Shown here piece by piece: positions 44,110 through 53,655 of a stretch of DNA of 64,000 nt. The notes beneath the pieces were generated by a model. That model saw only the letters and a list, made by a program, of their open reading frames with translations, ran no database searches and had not been told where the DNA came from. The stretch covers positions 868,001 to 932,000 of the forward strand of contig NZ_NJIX01000002.1 of the NCBI RefSeq assembly GCF_002209485.1, given 5' to 3'. Made by a program: the position numbers and the translations under genes. Source of the stretch: Achromobacter sp. HZ34. Lineage in GTDB: Bacteria > Pseudomonadota > Gammaproteobacteria > Burkholderiales > Burkholderiaceae_B. Numbering within the stretch: the first letter of the stretch is position 1; each line of letters starts with the position of its first letter.

Positions 44110-44984
44110 TGCGCGCCGCGCTCACCTTGCTGGCGGTGCTGGCGTTGGCGGGTTGCGCGCGCCAGTGGCCGGCGGGACTGGACGTCGATACGTCCGTCAC
44201 GGCGACCAGCCAGGACAGCCGGGTGCGTTTCATCGTGCTGCATTACACCGATGGCGATGAGGCCGCGTCGCTGCGCACCCTTTCGCGCGGGGACGTCAGT
44301 GCCCACTACCTGGTCAGCGACGAAGCGACCGGCCGGGGACGGGTGCGGGTCTACAACCTGGTGCCCGAAGCCCGCAACGCCTGGCATGCCGGCGACAGCA
44401 GCTGGTTCGGCCGCACGGCCCTGAACAATTCGTCCATTGGCATAGAGATCACCAATGAGGGTCCACTGCCTGGCCAAGCAGACCGTATGGCTGGGCAAGG
44501 GGAAGGACAAGGGCAGCCGCCATCGACGCAGCCGGCGCCGTGGCAGCCGCGGCAATGGCAGCCCTATTCGGAAGCCCAGATCCGGGCAGTCATCCTGCTC
44601 GTGCGGGACATCGCGCAACGTCATGGCGTGCGGCCGGAGAACATCGTCGGCCATAGCGACATCGCGCCGCAGCGCAAGATCGACCCGGGCCCGCTGTTTC
44701 CCTGGCGCCGCCTGGCACAGGAAGGCCTGGGCCGCTGGTACGACGAAAACGGCGCCCAGGCCGCCAGCCTGCGTTTTGCCGCCTCCACCCTGCCCGACGC
44801 CGCCTGGTTCCAGACCGAACTGGAACGCGTCGGCTACGACATCCCGCACACGGGCATCTACGACCCCGCCACCACCCGCGTCATCGCGGCCTTCCAGATG
44901 CACTACCGCCCCGCCCGCTATGACGGCATCCCCGACGCCGAAACCGCCGGCATCCTGGCCGTGCTACCAGGCGAAAGCGAATAA
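44106..44984 (+). CDS. amiD: N-acetylmuramoyl-L-alanine amidase, AmiD-type lipoprotein
   Basis: A 292-residue lipoprotein. The signal ends LAVLALAGCARQ with lipidated Cys17. The amidase_2 domain has RFIVLHYTDGDE (first zinc His), NAWHAGDSSWFG and IVGHSDIAPQRKIDPG (second His and Asp). A C-terminal peptidoglycan-binding segment covers about 225-290. It cleaves the amide between MurNAc and L-Ala. An insertion rich in Gln/Pro lies at about 125-150. ATG 44106 shares ATGA with the preceding stop. Confidence 0.9.
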   Translation: MMRAALTLLAVLALAGCARQWPAGLDVDTSVTATSQDSRVRFIVLHYTDGDEAASLRTLSRGDVSAHYLVSDEATGRGRVRVYNLVPEARNAWHAGDSSWFGRTALNNSSIGIEITNEGPLPGQADRMAGQGEGQGQPPSTQPAPWQPRQWQPYSEAQIRAVILLVRDIAQRHGVRPENIVGHSDIAPQRKIDPGPLFPWRRLAQEGLGRWYDENGAQAASLRFAASTLPDAAWFQTELERVGYDIPHTGIYDPATTRVIAAFQMHYRPARYDGIPDAETAGILAVLPGESE

Positions 44985-45021
44985 GCCGCGGGCGAGCGGC
45001 GCAAGAGGCAAGGATTTCTGA

Positions 45022-45042
45022 GAGGTTTTTTTAAAAAACCTC
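45022..45042. terminator. A+T hairpin between convergent genes
   Basis: GAGGTTTTTT and AAAAAACCTC form a palindrome centred on one T, between the amidase gene and convergent msrQ. The G+C part of the stem is short, so it may be a weak bidirectional terminator. Confidence 0.4.
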
Positions 45043-45054
45043 CACTTCTATTTT

Positions 45055-45708
45055 CTAAAGGACCCGACTCGTCCGCCTGGCGCGTGCCCACAGCACGACG
45101 CGCCATGCCAGCAGCACGGCCAGGACGGTGCCGTACCAAAGCGGCTGGGTGAAATCGTGCTTGCCGGCCTTGTGCCACCACAAATGCAGCAGCGCCAGCA
45201 GACCTATCACGTACACGGCCCGATGCAACCGCCCCCAATTGCGGCCCAGCCGCCGCATGGCTCCCTGGAAGGAAGTCAGGGCCAACACCAGCAGCAGGAC
45301 AAACGCCAGGAATCCGACCAGGATGAAAGGCCGCTGCCCCACATCCTCCACCATGGACGCCGGATCGAACCCGCGATCCCAGCCCGCCCATGACAGGAAA
45401 TGCAGCAGCGCGTAGAAAAACGTGAACAGGCCGCACATCCGCCGCACCCGCAACAGCGCCGGCTGCCTGATCAACCGCCGCAAAGGGGTGATACCCAGGG
45501 TCACCAACAGGCAGACGAAAGTCCATGTACCGGCCGAACGGGTCAAGAACTCGACCGGATTGGCGGTCAGGCCGTCATTCATGCCCAGCCAGACCCAGCG
45601 CAACAGGGGCACCAGCCCCAGGATGAACAGCAGCGGCTTGCACCGCCCCACCTGGCGCGCAGTCCACTGCCGCGGCGCGGCGCCGGACGGAAAGGAAGCA
45701 GTAGTCAT
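45055..45708 (-). CDS. msrQ: Haem-binding membrane subunit MsrQ
   Basis: A 217-residue protein with six hydrophobic segments. The ferric-reductase-like histidines are in YALLHFLSWAGWD, LGRNWGRLHRAVYV and LALLHLWWHKAG. MsrQ passes electrons from the quinone pool to MsrP. It lies downstream of msrP on the same strand, separated by 125 bases that hold a 21-bp duplication. Confidence 0.93.
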   Translation of the reverse strand: MTTASFPSGAAPRQWTARQVGRCKPLLFILGLVPLLRWVWLGMNDGLTANPVEFLTRSAGTWTFVCLLVTLGITPLRRLIRQPALLRVRRMCGLFTFFYALLHFLSWAGWDRGFDPASMVEDVGQRPFILVGFLAFVLLLVLALTSFQGAMRRLGRNWGRLHRAVYVIGLLALLHLWWHKAGKHDFTQPLWYGTVLAVLLAWRVVLWARARRTSRVL

Positions 45709-45750
45709 CAGGACAGCGACATCGTGGCGGTATTCATTTGTATAGGCATC

Positions 45751-45792
45751 GATTCATGGCAGCGCCGCGCGGATTCATGGCAGCGCCGCGCG
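45751..45792. repeat. Perfect 21-bp tandem duplication
   Basis: Two adjacent, identical 21-bp copies (45751-45771 and 45772-45792), GATTCATGGCAGC followed by GCCGCGCG, lie between msrP and msrQ. Partial echoes of GATTC continue to about 45826. Confidence 0.9.
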
Positions 45793-45833
45793 CCAGGGGC
45801 GTTGATTCTTAGCGACATTGATTCCTGGCCGAA

Positions 45834-46793
45834 TCAATAATTCGCGCGCAGGTCCATGCCCTGGTAAAGCGACGCCACCTGCTCATAACCGTTGAACATC
45901 AAGGTCTTGCGCTTGGGACTGAACAAACCGTCACCGATCCGCCGCTCGGTAGCCTGACTCCAGCGCGGATGCGGCACATTCGGATTGACGTTGGCATAGA
46001 AGCCATATTCATTGGACGCGGCATCCATCCAGGAACTGACAGGCATCTTCTCGACCAGGCGGATCGCCACCAGCGACTTGGCCGACTTGAAACCGTATTT
46101 CCACGGCAGGATCACGCGTACCGGCGCGCCGTTCTGGTTCGGCAGCACCTTGCCGTACAGCCCGAAGGTGAGCAGCGCCAGGGGATGCATGGCCTCGTCC
46201 AGCCGCAAGCCTTCCGTATAGGGCCAGTTCAGCACGCCACTGCGCAGGCCCGGCATGGTGTCGCGCTGCGCGGCCGTGACGAACTGCACGAATTTGGCAT
46301 TGCCCGTGGGCTCGACCTGCTTCAGCAACGCGGACAAGGAATAGCCGATCCAGGGAATCACCATCGACCAGCCCTCGACACAGCGCAGCCGGTAGACGCG
46401 CTCTTCCTGGGGCGCCAGTTTCAGCAGTTCTTCGATATCGAAGGTGCGCGGCTTGTTGACCTCGCCTTCGATACTGATGCTCCAGGGGCGTACCTTCAGG
46501 GCCTTGGCGTATTTGGCCGGGTCGCCCTTGTCCAGGCCGAACTCGTAGTAATTGTTGTAGGACGTGATGTCGTCATAGGACGTCTGCTTGTCCATGACCG
46601 TGTACTGGCTGTCAGGCGTTGCTGACAGGGCCGGCAGGCCGTCAGCCTGGGCCCTTGCGGGGGCGGCCAGGCCGGCCGTGCCCAAGGCTGCCAGGCCGGC
46701 GCCCGCCTTGCCCAGCCACGCACGCCGCTCGCGCCAGATGGGCTCCGGCGTGATTTCCGAGGGAAGAATGTCCGAGGGTTTGCGTATCAGCAT
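45834..46793 (-). CDS. msrP: Protein-methionine-sulfoxide reductase catalytic subunit MsrP
   Basis: A 319-residue molybdopterin enzyme of the sulfite-oxidase fold. The Tat signal (about residues 18-50) has [29 protein letters not shown] is the substrate/cofactor loop, and Cys in [15 protein letters not shown] is the molybdenum ligand. [16 protein letters not shown] follows. It repairs oxidised methionine in periplasmic proteins, using MsrQ as electron donor. ATG 46793 fits the family start; a TTG at 46808 is less likely. Confidence 0.94.
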   Translation of the reverse strand: MLIRKPSDILPSEITPEPIWRERRAWLGKAGAGLAALGTAGLAAPARAQADGLPALSATPDSQYTVMDKQTSYDDITSYNNYYEFGLDKGDPAKYAKALKVRPWSISIEGEVNKPRTFDIEELLKLAPQEERVYRLRCVEGWSMVIPWIGYSLSALLKQVEPTGNAKFVQFVTAAQRDTMPGLRSGVLNWPYTEGLRLDEAMHPLALLTFGLYGKVLPNQNGAPVRVILPWKYGFKSAKSLVAIRLVEKMPVSSWMDAASNEYGFYANVNPNVPHPRWSQATERRIGDGLFSPKRKTLMFNGYEQVASLYQGMDLRANY

Positions 46794-46990
46794 GTCTGCC
46801 GGCTCCAAAGTAGGCGCGTCACCGTATGCCGCGTAATGCGCGACACAATGAATTATTCCATTCAGACAGGGCGCCTGGCGCGAATGTTCCCGGCGCGGGC
46901 GGCGCCTGCGTATCGCCCGGCGGCGATTATTTCACGCGCTTCTGACACGGAATCACGCGCCAGGAACCAGGCAATCCTCGGACCGCCCGC

Positions 46991-47641
46991 TCAACCCCGG
47001 TCGGCCAGCCAGGCACTCAGCTCCGCCACGTTTTCGACGATCACCTGCGGCGCACACCCCTCCAGCTCCTTGCGAGTATGCGCGCCATAGGTGACACCCA
47101 CGCTGTGCACGGAGGCGTTGGCAGCCATATTCAGGTCGTGCGACGTGTCGCCGATCATCACCACCCGCTCGGGCAGCACGTTCAGCTCGTCCATGATTTC
47201 GTGCAGCATGGCGGGATTCGGCTTGCTGAAGGTCTCGTCCGCCGTGCGCGTCGCCTGGAATACCTCGGCCAGTCCACTGGCCGCCAGGGCACGGTTCAAC
47301 CCGACCCGGCTCTTGCCGGTGGCCACCGCCAACTGGACATTGCGCTGCGCCAGGTCGGCCAGCAATTCGCGGATGCCGTCGAACAGCTTCAATTCCGGAT
47401 CGCGCAGCAGGTAGTTGACGCGGTAACGCTCCAGGAAGCGCGGCGTCAGCGCCTTGGTCAGTTCGGGCACGGCATGGCGCAGCGCGCTTTCCAGCGACAG
47501 CCCGATCACCCAGCTGGCCTGCGAAGCCGACGGCACGGGCAGGTCCAGATCCCGGCAAGCGCCCTGGATGGCGGCCACGATGCTGTGGGTGGAATCCATC
47601 AAGGTGCCATCCCAATCGAACACCACCAACGAATAAGGCAT
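46991..47641 (-). CDS. HAD-family phosphatase, phosphoglycolate phosphatase-like
   Basis: A 216-residue HAD hydrolase. DWDGTLMDS near the start has the nucleophile Asp and the acid Asp; LAVATGKSR is motif II, KPNPAMLHEI motif III and MIGDTSHDLNMAANA motif IV. The alpha-helical cap between residues 15 and 85 resembles Gph. It sits directly after rluC, as Gph-like genes often do; the exact substrate is not settled. The ATG at 47641 is three bases after the rluC stop. Confidence 0.86.
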   Translation of the reverse strand: MPYSLVVFDWDGTLMDSTHSIVAAIQGACRDLDLPVPSASQASWVIGLSLESALRHAVPELTKALTPRFLERYRVNYLLRDPELKLFDGIRELLADLAQRNVQLAVATGKSRVGLNRALAASGLAEVFQATRTADETFSKPNPAMLHEIMDELNVLPERVVMIGDTSHDLNMAANASVHSVGVTYGAHTRKELEGCAPQVIVENVAELSAWLADRG

Positions 47642-47643
47642 GG

Positions 47644-48618
47644 TCAAACAGTCTCCAGCGTATTAAGTAGTTGCTCGCAGGCGGGCGGCAGGGGCGCGCG
47701 CAGCTCCAGCGTCTCCCCTGTCACCGGATGGGGGATGGTCAATTGATGCGCATGCAGGAACATCCGGTTGAAGCCCTGCCGCGCAAAAATGGCGCGGGTC
47801 TCATCGTCCCCATATTTATCGTCGCCGACAATCGGGAAACCGCTGGACGCCAGATGGACGCGGATCTGATGGGTACGCCCGGTACGCAGCTCGGCTTCCA
47901 CCAGACTGTAACCGCCAAAGCGCTTCTTCAAAGTCACGATGGTGTGGGCCGCCTGCCCCTCACGGTCCACCCGCACCCGCCGCTCGCCGGACGCCGTCGT
48001 CCATTTGAGCAGCGGCAGCTTGATGTGCTGGCGGTCATTGACCCAGTCGCCCTGCACCAGCGCGTAGTAGCGCTTGCTGCCCAGCCCCTCGCGCAACATA
48101 TGATGCAGGCCCAGCAGGGCCTTGCGCTTCTTGGCGATCATCAGCAGGCCGGAGGTGTCCCGGTCCAGGCGATGCGCCAGTTCCAACATAGGCGCCCCGG
48201 GGCGGGCGGCACGCAGACGCTCGATGACGCCGAAGGCCACGCCACTGCCCCCATGCACCGCGATGCCTGCCGGCTTGTCCACCACCAGCATGCCGTCGTC
48301 TTCGTAGACGACCGGGAATTCCGCCGGCGGCACCGCGCGCGGCGCGTCGGCGGCTGGCAGGCGGAACGGCGGCACACGTACTACGTCCCCGATTTCCAGG
48401 CGCTGGTCGGCCTGGACGCGTCCCTTGTTCACCCGCACATTGCCGTCACGGATGGCTTTGTAGACGTGGCTTTTGGGCACGCCCTTGCAAATGCGGAACA
48501 GGAAATTGTCGACCCGCTGACCTTCGTGTTCGTCGGTAACTTCGACCAAACGGACGGCAACGGGCGGATTGGGGGAAGCACCAGGGGATGATTCTTTGCG
48601 CATTGCGAAAAGCGGCAT
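47644..48618 (-). CDS. rluC: 23S rRNA pseudouridine synthase RluC
   Basis: A 324-residue pseudouridine synthase. The S4 domain covers about 35-95 (VDNFLFRICKGVPKSHVYKA). In the catalytic domain AHRLDRDTSGLLMIAK has the essential Asp, and RTGRTHQIRVHLAS is the second motif. The target in E. coli is 23S U955/2504/2580. Either ATG 48618 or ATG 48603 could be used; neither has a good ribosome site. It is divergent from rne, as in E. coli. Confidence 0.93.
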   Translation of the reverse strand: MPLFAMRKESSPGASPNPPVAVRLVEVTDEHEGQRVDNFLFRICKGVPKSHVYKAIRDGNVRVNKGRVQADQRLEIGDVVRVPPFRLPAADAPRAVPPAEFPVVYEDDGMLVVDKPAGIAVHGGSGVAFGVIERLRAARPGAPMLELAHRLDRDTSGLLMIAKKRKALLGLHHMLREGLGSKRYYALVQGDWVNDRQHIKLPLLKWTTASGERRVRVDREGQAAHTIVTLKKRFGGYSLVEAELRTGRTHQIRVHLASSGFPIVGDDKYGDDETRAIFARQGFNRMFLHAHQLTIPHPVTGETLELRAPLPPACEQLLNTLETV

Positions 48619-48623
48619 ATAAT
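48595..48623 (+). promoter_or_regulatory. Sigma-70 promoter of rne
   Basis: TTTGCG (48595-48600), 17 bases, then a perfect TATAAT (48618-48623). It overlaps the start of the divergent rluC gene. Transcription would start near 48630, about 540 bases before the rne ATG. Confidence 0.6.
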
Positions 48624-49167
48624 CGGGACAGCCTTAAGGGGCTGAAATGGGGGGCTTTGGCTGAATGGCCGCTTGGCGTAGAGATGCTGTTTGCAACTCC
48701 GTCGGGTACGCTTTTTGGCAACGCCGTCCGGTGCGCAGGACGCTATTGTACCGCCTGCTCGATTTCAGCTCCGGGGTCATTCGGTCGCCGGCGCAACCGA
48801 GCCCAACAGAAAGTGGTGTGGCACATTTTGCCCGCTTTCATGACAGGACCGTTGCAGCCGCGCGCGGCTCTGAAGCATACGCAAGCATCGTCGCATTTAA
48901 AGCACCAGACGCGCGCCCTCTCTAAGTTAGTCGCCGCGCCTGAGTTCCCGCAGCAATTTTATTCGTCAACCACATCCGTGCTCCTGACTCTCCTGCTGAC
49001 AGAACCCCGTGCCTATCGGCACGCAGTGCCCGCCTGACTGGCGCGGATACGCCTGGGCGCTGCCCAGGTACGGTCCGCAAGCCGCTTGTTCTTGCCGCAG
49101 TCCGCAGACCGTGTGATCCGAGGTCACGCGCCGATATCGGCGTGTCATGACTACGGAGAACCTTCTC
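48624..49167 (+). other. Long rne 5' leader
   Basis: About 540 bases between the rne promoter and start. E. coli rne has a structured leader of ~360 bases through which RNase E controls its own mRNA, so a similar role is likely here. Local complementary tracts include AAGCCGCTTG-type sequence near 49078-49090. An open frame at 48588-49037 shows no recognisable product and is not called. Confidence 0.5.
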
Positions 49168-52100
49168 ATGAAGCGAATGTTGTTCAACGCGACGCACCAG
49201 GAAGAACTGCGCGTCGCCATTGTCGATGGGCAAAAACTCATCGATTTGGACATTGAGACTGCCGGCCGCGAACAGCGCAAAGGCAATATCTATAAGGGCA
49301 TCATTACCCGCATCGAACCCGGCCTCGAAGCCTGCTTCGTCAACTACGGTGAAGACCGCCACGGCTTCCTGCCTTTCAAGGAAATCGCACGCAGCTACTT
49401 CAAGGAAGGCGTCGATGTTCGCACCGCGCGCATCCAGGACGCCCTGCGCGAAGGCCAGGAACTGATCGTCCAGGTCGAAAAAGAGGAACGTGGCAATAAA
49501 GGCGCCGCGCTGACCACCTTTATTTCGCTGGCCGGCCGTTACCTGGTGCTGATGCCCAACAACCCGCGTGGCGGCGGCGTGTCGCGCCGAGTCGAAGGCG
49601 AAGACCGCCAGGAACTGCGCGACACGATGGACCAGTTGCAATTGCCGCAAGGCATGAGCATCATCGCCCGCACCGCCGGCATCGGCCGCAACGTCGAAGA
49701 GCTGCAATGGGACTTGTCCTATCTGATGCAGCTGTGGACCGCCATCGACGGCGCCGCGCGCGACAATTCCGCCCCCATCCTGATCTATCTGGAATCGAGC
49801 CTGGTCATCCGGGCCATCCGTGATTACTTCTCGCCGGAAATCGGCGAGATCCTGATCGATACCGACGAGATCGCCGATCAAGCCACCGCTTTCATGAGCG
49901 TGGTGATGCCGGACAACGTGCACCGCGTCAAGCGTTACCGCGACGACGTGCCCCTGTTCTCGCGCTTCCAGATCGAGCACCAGATCGAAACGGCGTACTC
50001 GCGTACCGTCACCCTGCCCTCCGGCGGCTCGGTGGTGATCGACCACACCGAAGCACTGGTGGCGGTGGACGTGAACTCCGCCCGCTCCACGCGCGGTGCC
50101 GACATCGAGGAAACCGCCCTGCGCACCAACCAGGAAGCGGCCGATGAAGTGGCCCGCCAACTGCGCCTGCGCGACCTGGGTGGCCTGATCGTCATCGACT
50201 TCATCGACATGGAGGACAGCAAGAACCAGCGCGCCGTCGAACAGCGCCTGCGTGATGCCCTGCATTTCGACCGTGCCCGTGTGCAAATGGGCAAGATCTC
50301 GCGCTTCGGCCTGATGGAACTGTCGCGCCAGCGCCTGCGTCCGGCCCTGAACGAGGGCTCGCACATCACCTGCCCGCGTTGCAACGGCACCGGCGTGATC
50401 CGCGACGCGGAATCGAGCGCCCTGCACGTGCTGCGCCTGCTGCAGGAAGAGGCCATGAAGGAAAACACCGCCGCCGTGCACGCCCAAGTGCCGGTGGACG
50501 TGGCGACCTTCCTGCTGAACGAAAAGCGCGCCGACATCGCCAAGATGGAAGCCCGCCTGAAGGTCAACCTGGTGCTGATCCCCAACAAGCACCTGGAAAC
50601 CCCGCATCACCACATCGAACGCCTGCGCCACGACGATCCGCGCCTGGAAGAGACCCGTGTCAGCTTCGAGCTGGCCGAGGCTCCCGCCACGGACGTCGCT
50701 TTCGCGCCCAAGGAAACGGAAGTGAAGGCGCGTCCGGAAGCGCTGGTCAAGGGCATCACGCCCTCGCAGCCCGCTCCCGTCGCACCGACGCCCGCGCCGG
50801 TCGCGCCCGCCGCGCCGGCCCCCGCCGGCATGGGTGGCTTGTTCAAGCGCCTGGTGGGCTGGCTGTCCGGCGGCGAAAAGGCCGCCGCGCCTGTCGCCGC
50901 GCCGGTCCAGTCCGAAGAAGCCAAGCGCGCCACCAGCCGTCCCAAGTCCCGCACGCATGACGGCCAGGACCGCCGTGGCGAACGCCATGGTTCCGACCGT
51001 GGCCGCGGTGGCCGCCGTGGCGAAGGCCGCGGTGCCGAGACGGCGGAAGCCTCGACCGATACCAACAGCCGCCATCATGTGCGCGGCGGCCGTCGCAACG
51101 ATGCCGAAAGGCCTGCTCGTGGCGAACGCGGTGAGCGTGGGGATCGTGCGGAACGCGGTGACCGCGCCGAACGTGGCGATCGTGCGGAGCGCGGTGAGCG
51201 CGGCCAGCGCGATGCCGCCCTGGCAGCCAACCAGGCCGCCAGCCAGGCACTGGGCCAGGCCGATCAGGCTGAACGCAATCTGCCGCAGACGGACACCCAG
51301 GAGGACGGTACCCCCGCCCGCCAGGGCCGTAACCGCCGTGGCCGTGGTGGCCGCAACCGCCGCGAGGAATCGGGTGCCGATGGCGCGATGAGCGAGCAGG
51401 AAAGCATGGTCGCGGCCTTGGCCGAGACCGTGGCTGCCGCGCTGCCGCCGGATGGTACTGGCGAAGCCGCGACGCGCGATGCTGCCGCGACCGAGGGTGA
51501 GACCGACGAGTTCGGCAATCCCATCGCCGCGGAAGGTACGGATCCGGAACGGAAGCGTCGCCGTCGTCGTAGCCGTCGTGGTCGTCGCAGCTCGGAAGAC
51601 GGCGTGAGTTCGGATGTGGAAGGCCAGGAAGATGGGCTGGACGCGTCGGAACAGGGCGATGACGATCGCCTGGCCGCCGATGCGCAAGCCGCGCTGTCGG
51701 AAGTCGCGACGCCTGTGGATGACAGCAAGCCGGTCGCTTCGGCCGCCGAGACGCATGTCGCGGCGCCCTTCGCCGAACTGTCGGAATCGACGCCTGCTCC
51801 GGCGGCTGCCGAACCGGTCACCACGGCGCCTGTTGCCGTGACGGCGCCGGTGCAGGTTGCCACGCCGGCCCAGATCGTTGCCGAAACGCAGGCAGCTGAA
51901 TCGGCCGCCGCGCCGGCTCCGGTGGCTGCTCCGGTCCAGGCTGCTGCGCCGGTCCAGGCTGCTGCGCCGGCTCCGGCTGCTGCGCCGGCTCCGGCTGCTG
52001 CGCCGGCTCCGGCTGCTGCTCCGGTCCAGACCGCTGCTTCGGCTCCGGCTGCTGCTCCGGTCCAGACCGCTGCTTCGGCTCCGGCTGCTGCTTCGGCTCC

Positions 52101-52542
52101 GGCTGCTGCTCCGGTCCAGACCGCTGCTTCGGCTCCGGCTGCTGCGCCGGTCCAGGCTGCTGCGCCGGCTGAGGCTGCTGCTCCGGTCCAGGCTGCTGCT
52201 CCGGCTGAGGCTGCTGCTCCGGTCCAGACCGCTGCTCCGGCTCCGGCCCCGGCTCCGGTCCAGACCGCTGCTCCTGCCGCCGCTCCGGTCCAGACCGCTG
52301 CTTCGGCGCCGGCTGCGGCTTCGGTCCAGGCTGCTGCTCCGGCTGCCGCGCCGAGCAAGCAATCGCTGCATAACGTCGTCAATGCTGCTGGCCTGAGCTG
52401 GATCGAAACCGATCCTGAGCGCCATGCGCAGACGCAGCAACGCATTGCGGCGAGCCAGGTGCCGCTGCGCCTGGGTCGCGAGCGCAAGCCCGTGGCGCCG
52501 GTGTCCAGCGAACCGCTGCAACAGGTCGAGACGCGCCACTGA
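49168..52542 (+). CDS. rne: Ribonuclease E
   Basis: A 1124-residue protein. It opens [20 protein letters not shown]; the S1 domain covers about 37-120, [10 protein letters not shown] and [10 protein letters not shown] hold the metal-binding catalytic Asp residues, and CPRCNGTG near residue 402 is the zinc link. The second half is a disordered scaffold: an Arg-rich stretch (about 590-690, [15 protein letters not shown]-like) and an Ala/Pro/Gln/Thr repeat (about 910-1060), ending with a short conserved tail after ASKQ-type sequence. It would bind RNA and degradosome partners. ATG 49168 has GGAGAA seven bases upstream. It initiates mRNA decay and rRNA/tRNA processing. Confidence 0.94.
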   Translation: MKRMLFNATHQEELRVAIVDGQKLIDLDIETAGREQRKGNIYKGIITRIEPGLEACFVNYGEDRHGFLPFKEIARSYFKEGVDVRTARIQDALREGQELIVQVEKEERGNKGAALTTFISLAGRYLVLMPNNPRGGGVSRRVEGEDRQELRDTMDQLQLPQGMSIIARTAGIGRNVEELQWDLSYLMQLWTAIDGAARDNSAPILIYLESSLVIRAIRDYFSPEIGEILIDTDEIADQATAFMSVVMPDNVHRVKRYRDDVPLFSRFQIEHQIETAYSRTVTLPSGGSVVIDHTEALVAVDVNSARSTRGADIEETALRTNQEAADEVARQLRLRDLGGLIVIDFIDMEDSKNQRAVEQRLRDALHFDRARVQMGKISRFGLMELSRQRLRPALNEGSHITCPRCNGTGVIRDAESSALHVLRLLQEEAMKENTAAVHAQVPVDVATFLLNEKRADIAKMEARLKVNLVLIPNKHLETPHHHIERLRHDDPRLEETRVSFELAEAPATDVAFAPKETEVKARPEALVKGITPSQPAPVAPTPAPVAPAAPAPAGMGGLFKRLVGWLSGGEKAAAPVAAPVQSEEAKRATSRPKSRTHDGQDRRGERHGSDRGRGGRRGEGRGAETAEASTDTNSRHHVRGGRRNDAERPARGERGERGDRAERGDRAERGDRAERGERGQRDAALAANQAASQALGQADQAERNLPQTDTQEDGTPARQGRNRRGRGGRNRREESGADGAMSEQESMVAALAETVAAALPPDGTGEAATRDAAATEGETDEFGNPIAAEGTDPERKRRRRRSRRGRRSSEDGVSSDVEGQEDGLDASEQGDDDRLAADAQAALSEVATPVDDSKPVASAAETHVAAPFAELSESTPAPAAAEPVTTAPVAVTAPVQVATPAQIVAETQAAESAAAPAPVAAPVQAAAPVQAAAPAPAAAPAPAAAPAPAAAPVQTAASAPAAAPVQTAASAPAAASAPAAAPVQTAASAPAAAPVQAAAPAEAAAPVQAAAPAEAAAPVQTAAPAPAPAPVQTAAPAAAPVQTAASAPAAASVQAAAPAAAPSKQSLHNVVNAAGLSWIETDPERHAQTQQRIAASQVPLRLGRERKPVAPVSSEPLQQVETRH
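51900..52345. repeat. Ala-Pro-rich coding repeats in the rne scaffold
   Basis: A degenerate array built from units like GCTGCTCCGGTCCAG, GCTGCGCCGGCTCCG and GCTGCTTCGGCTCCG codes for AAPVQ, AAPAP and AASAP peptides. It keeps long frames open on both strands, which explains the arginine/leucine- and serine-rich shadow frames here. Confidence 0.85.
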
Positions 52543-52570
52543 TCGAATAGATCAGGCTAGTCAGCCCTGA

Positions 52571-52610
52571 AAACCCCGAGGCCCGGATCCATCCGGCCTC
52601 GGGGTTTTTC
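52571..52610 (+). terminator. Intrinsic terminator of rne
   Basis: A 13-bp stem, AAACCCCGAGGCC (52571-52583) and GGCCTCGGGGTTT (52595-52607), is followed by a T-run. Confidence 0.9.
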
Positions 52611-52677
52611 TTTGCCCGCCCGCAATGGCATCACGGCCCTCCCGGCCGCCCGCTCAAACGACAGAAAAATATAAAAA

Positions 52678-52814
52678 GGGGGGATGGATATCCCCCCTCC
52701 CCCCAAACCGACAATCCCGTAAGTCGCTGGAAACCCCCATCACCAAGCTCCCCGCTGGGCGATACCCAAGACAGGTGCGACGGGAGGTTCCCCCATCATC
52801 TGAATATTCTTTCT
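52678..52814. repeat. Member of the G/C-hairpin repeat family
   Basis: The left end is a hairpin, GGGGGGAT (52678-52685) and ATCCCCCC (52690-52697), on a GGAT loop. Read leftward from 52814, the right end gives GAAAGAATATTC, then GATGATGGGGGAACC, CCCGTCGC, TCTTGGGTATCGCCC and GGTGATGGGGG. This follows the same order as the copy at 62842-62907 and the right end of the array at 18047-18437. Confidence 0.7.
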
Positions 52815-52837
52815 TATGACTTCCGCGCATCGCGCAA

Positions 52838-52867
52838 ACAAAAAACCCCGGCGCAAGGCCAGGGTTT
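52838..52867 (-). terminator. Intrinsic terminator of pagL
   Basis: On the minus strand AACCCTGGC pairs with GCCGGGGTT through one T-G wobble, with a CTTGC loop, followed by a T-run. Confidence 0.75.
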
Positions 52868-52906
52868 CCTATGCCGCCAGCAGCGGCAAATCACGACTAC
52901 CGACGA

Positions 52907-53446
52907 TCAGAACAAGTACGTGTACGTCAGGTTCGTCACATCCAGCCCCGGGTTCGGGGTCTTGATGCTGGCGTTCGAGAAGTGCGAATAACGCAGGCTG
53001 ATCCGGTTGTGCTGGTCGAACTGGTAACCAAAACCGATATGGTCGCCGAACTGGAACGCCGTGCTGATGGTCTCGTCAGCGAACTTGGTCCGGTTGAATA
53101 CCGTCGGACCCACACCGCCTTCAAAGAAGAAGCGGTCGGTGACCCACCAGCGGAACATCGGAATGGCATTCAACTGCCAGGCAGTCGAAGGATGGCCGCC
53201 ACCGCTATGCGCCCACCAGTAAGCAACACCCAGTTCACCGGTCAGGTCCAGGCGGCCAAGGCTGCCGCTGGTCTGCCACAAAGGCGCCGTTTCGTAATTG
53301 ATCGCGCCACGGTTGTAGCTGTCGCCAAAACCGCCCTGCACACTGATACCGCCCTTATCCTGGGCCTGGGCGGCCGGAACGGCACACGCCATCGCCAAGG
53401 CAGCCAACGCGCCTGCAACCAGGCTCTTTTTATAACCACTCTGCAT
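52907..53446 (-). CDS. pagL: Lipid A 3-O-deacylase PagL
   Basis: A 179-residue outer-membrane beta-barrel. The signal peptide ends near AAQAQ (residue 29). The conserved C-terminal part reads ISLRYSHFSNASIKTPNPG; His155 and Ser157 are the catalytic pair expected in PagL. The chain ends in YTYLF, an aromatic barrel terminus. It removes the 3-position acyl chain from lipid A and alters host recognition. ATG 53446 is preceded by a GAG-containing stretch. It is a single gene between rne and accD, bounded by a terminator. Confidence 0.93.
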   Translation of the reverse strand: MQSGYKKSLVAGALAALAMACAVPAAQAQDKGGISVQGGFGDSYNRGAINYETAPLWQTSGSLGRLDLTGELGVAYWWAHSGGGHPSTAWQLNAIPMFRWWVTDRFFFEGGVGPTVFNRTKFADETISTAFQFGDHIGFGYQFDQHNRISLRYSHFSNASIKTPNPGLDVTNLTYTYLF

Positions 53447-53493
53447 GGGGAAACTCCAAGCTACATTTTTTCGAGGTAAAGATGCGCTGTAAC

Positions 53494-53513
53494 TTATCAG
53501 AAAAAACTGACAA
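53494..53513. promoter_or_regulatory. Spaced inverted repeat upstream of pagL
   Basis: TTATCAG and CTGACAA are inverted with one mismatch around six A residues, about 50-70 bases before the pagL start. This is a reasonable place for an operator, but no known regulator site was matched. Confidence 0.35.
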
Positions 53514-53655
53514 CGACCATGAGACCAAGGTAAGCCTTGACGAACATGGGCAAGAAAGCCACGAAACACAGTTTTCGAAAATCAACACCAATCGAATGCC
53601 ATGGCAATGCTCTCTGCCTGGCGCCGCGCGCCGATAGCACGCGGCGTGCCCGGCA

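Larger units (their letters stand above)
52543..52906. other. Gap between convergent rne and pagL
   Basis: These 364 bases contain two terminators (52571-52610 and 52838-52867) and, between them, one member of the hairpin repeat family (52678-52814). No coding region is supported. Confidence 0.65.

Noticed and set aside
48588-49037. A 149-codon frame in the rne leader
   Set aside because: It has no recognisable domain and no ribosome site, and overlaps the rne promoter and rluC start.
48922-52539. A 1205-codon open frame on the minus strand with Ser-Arg repeats
   Set aside because: It is the antisense shadow of rne; the apparent RS-like repeats are the reverse reading of the Ala-Pro array.
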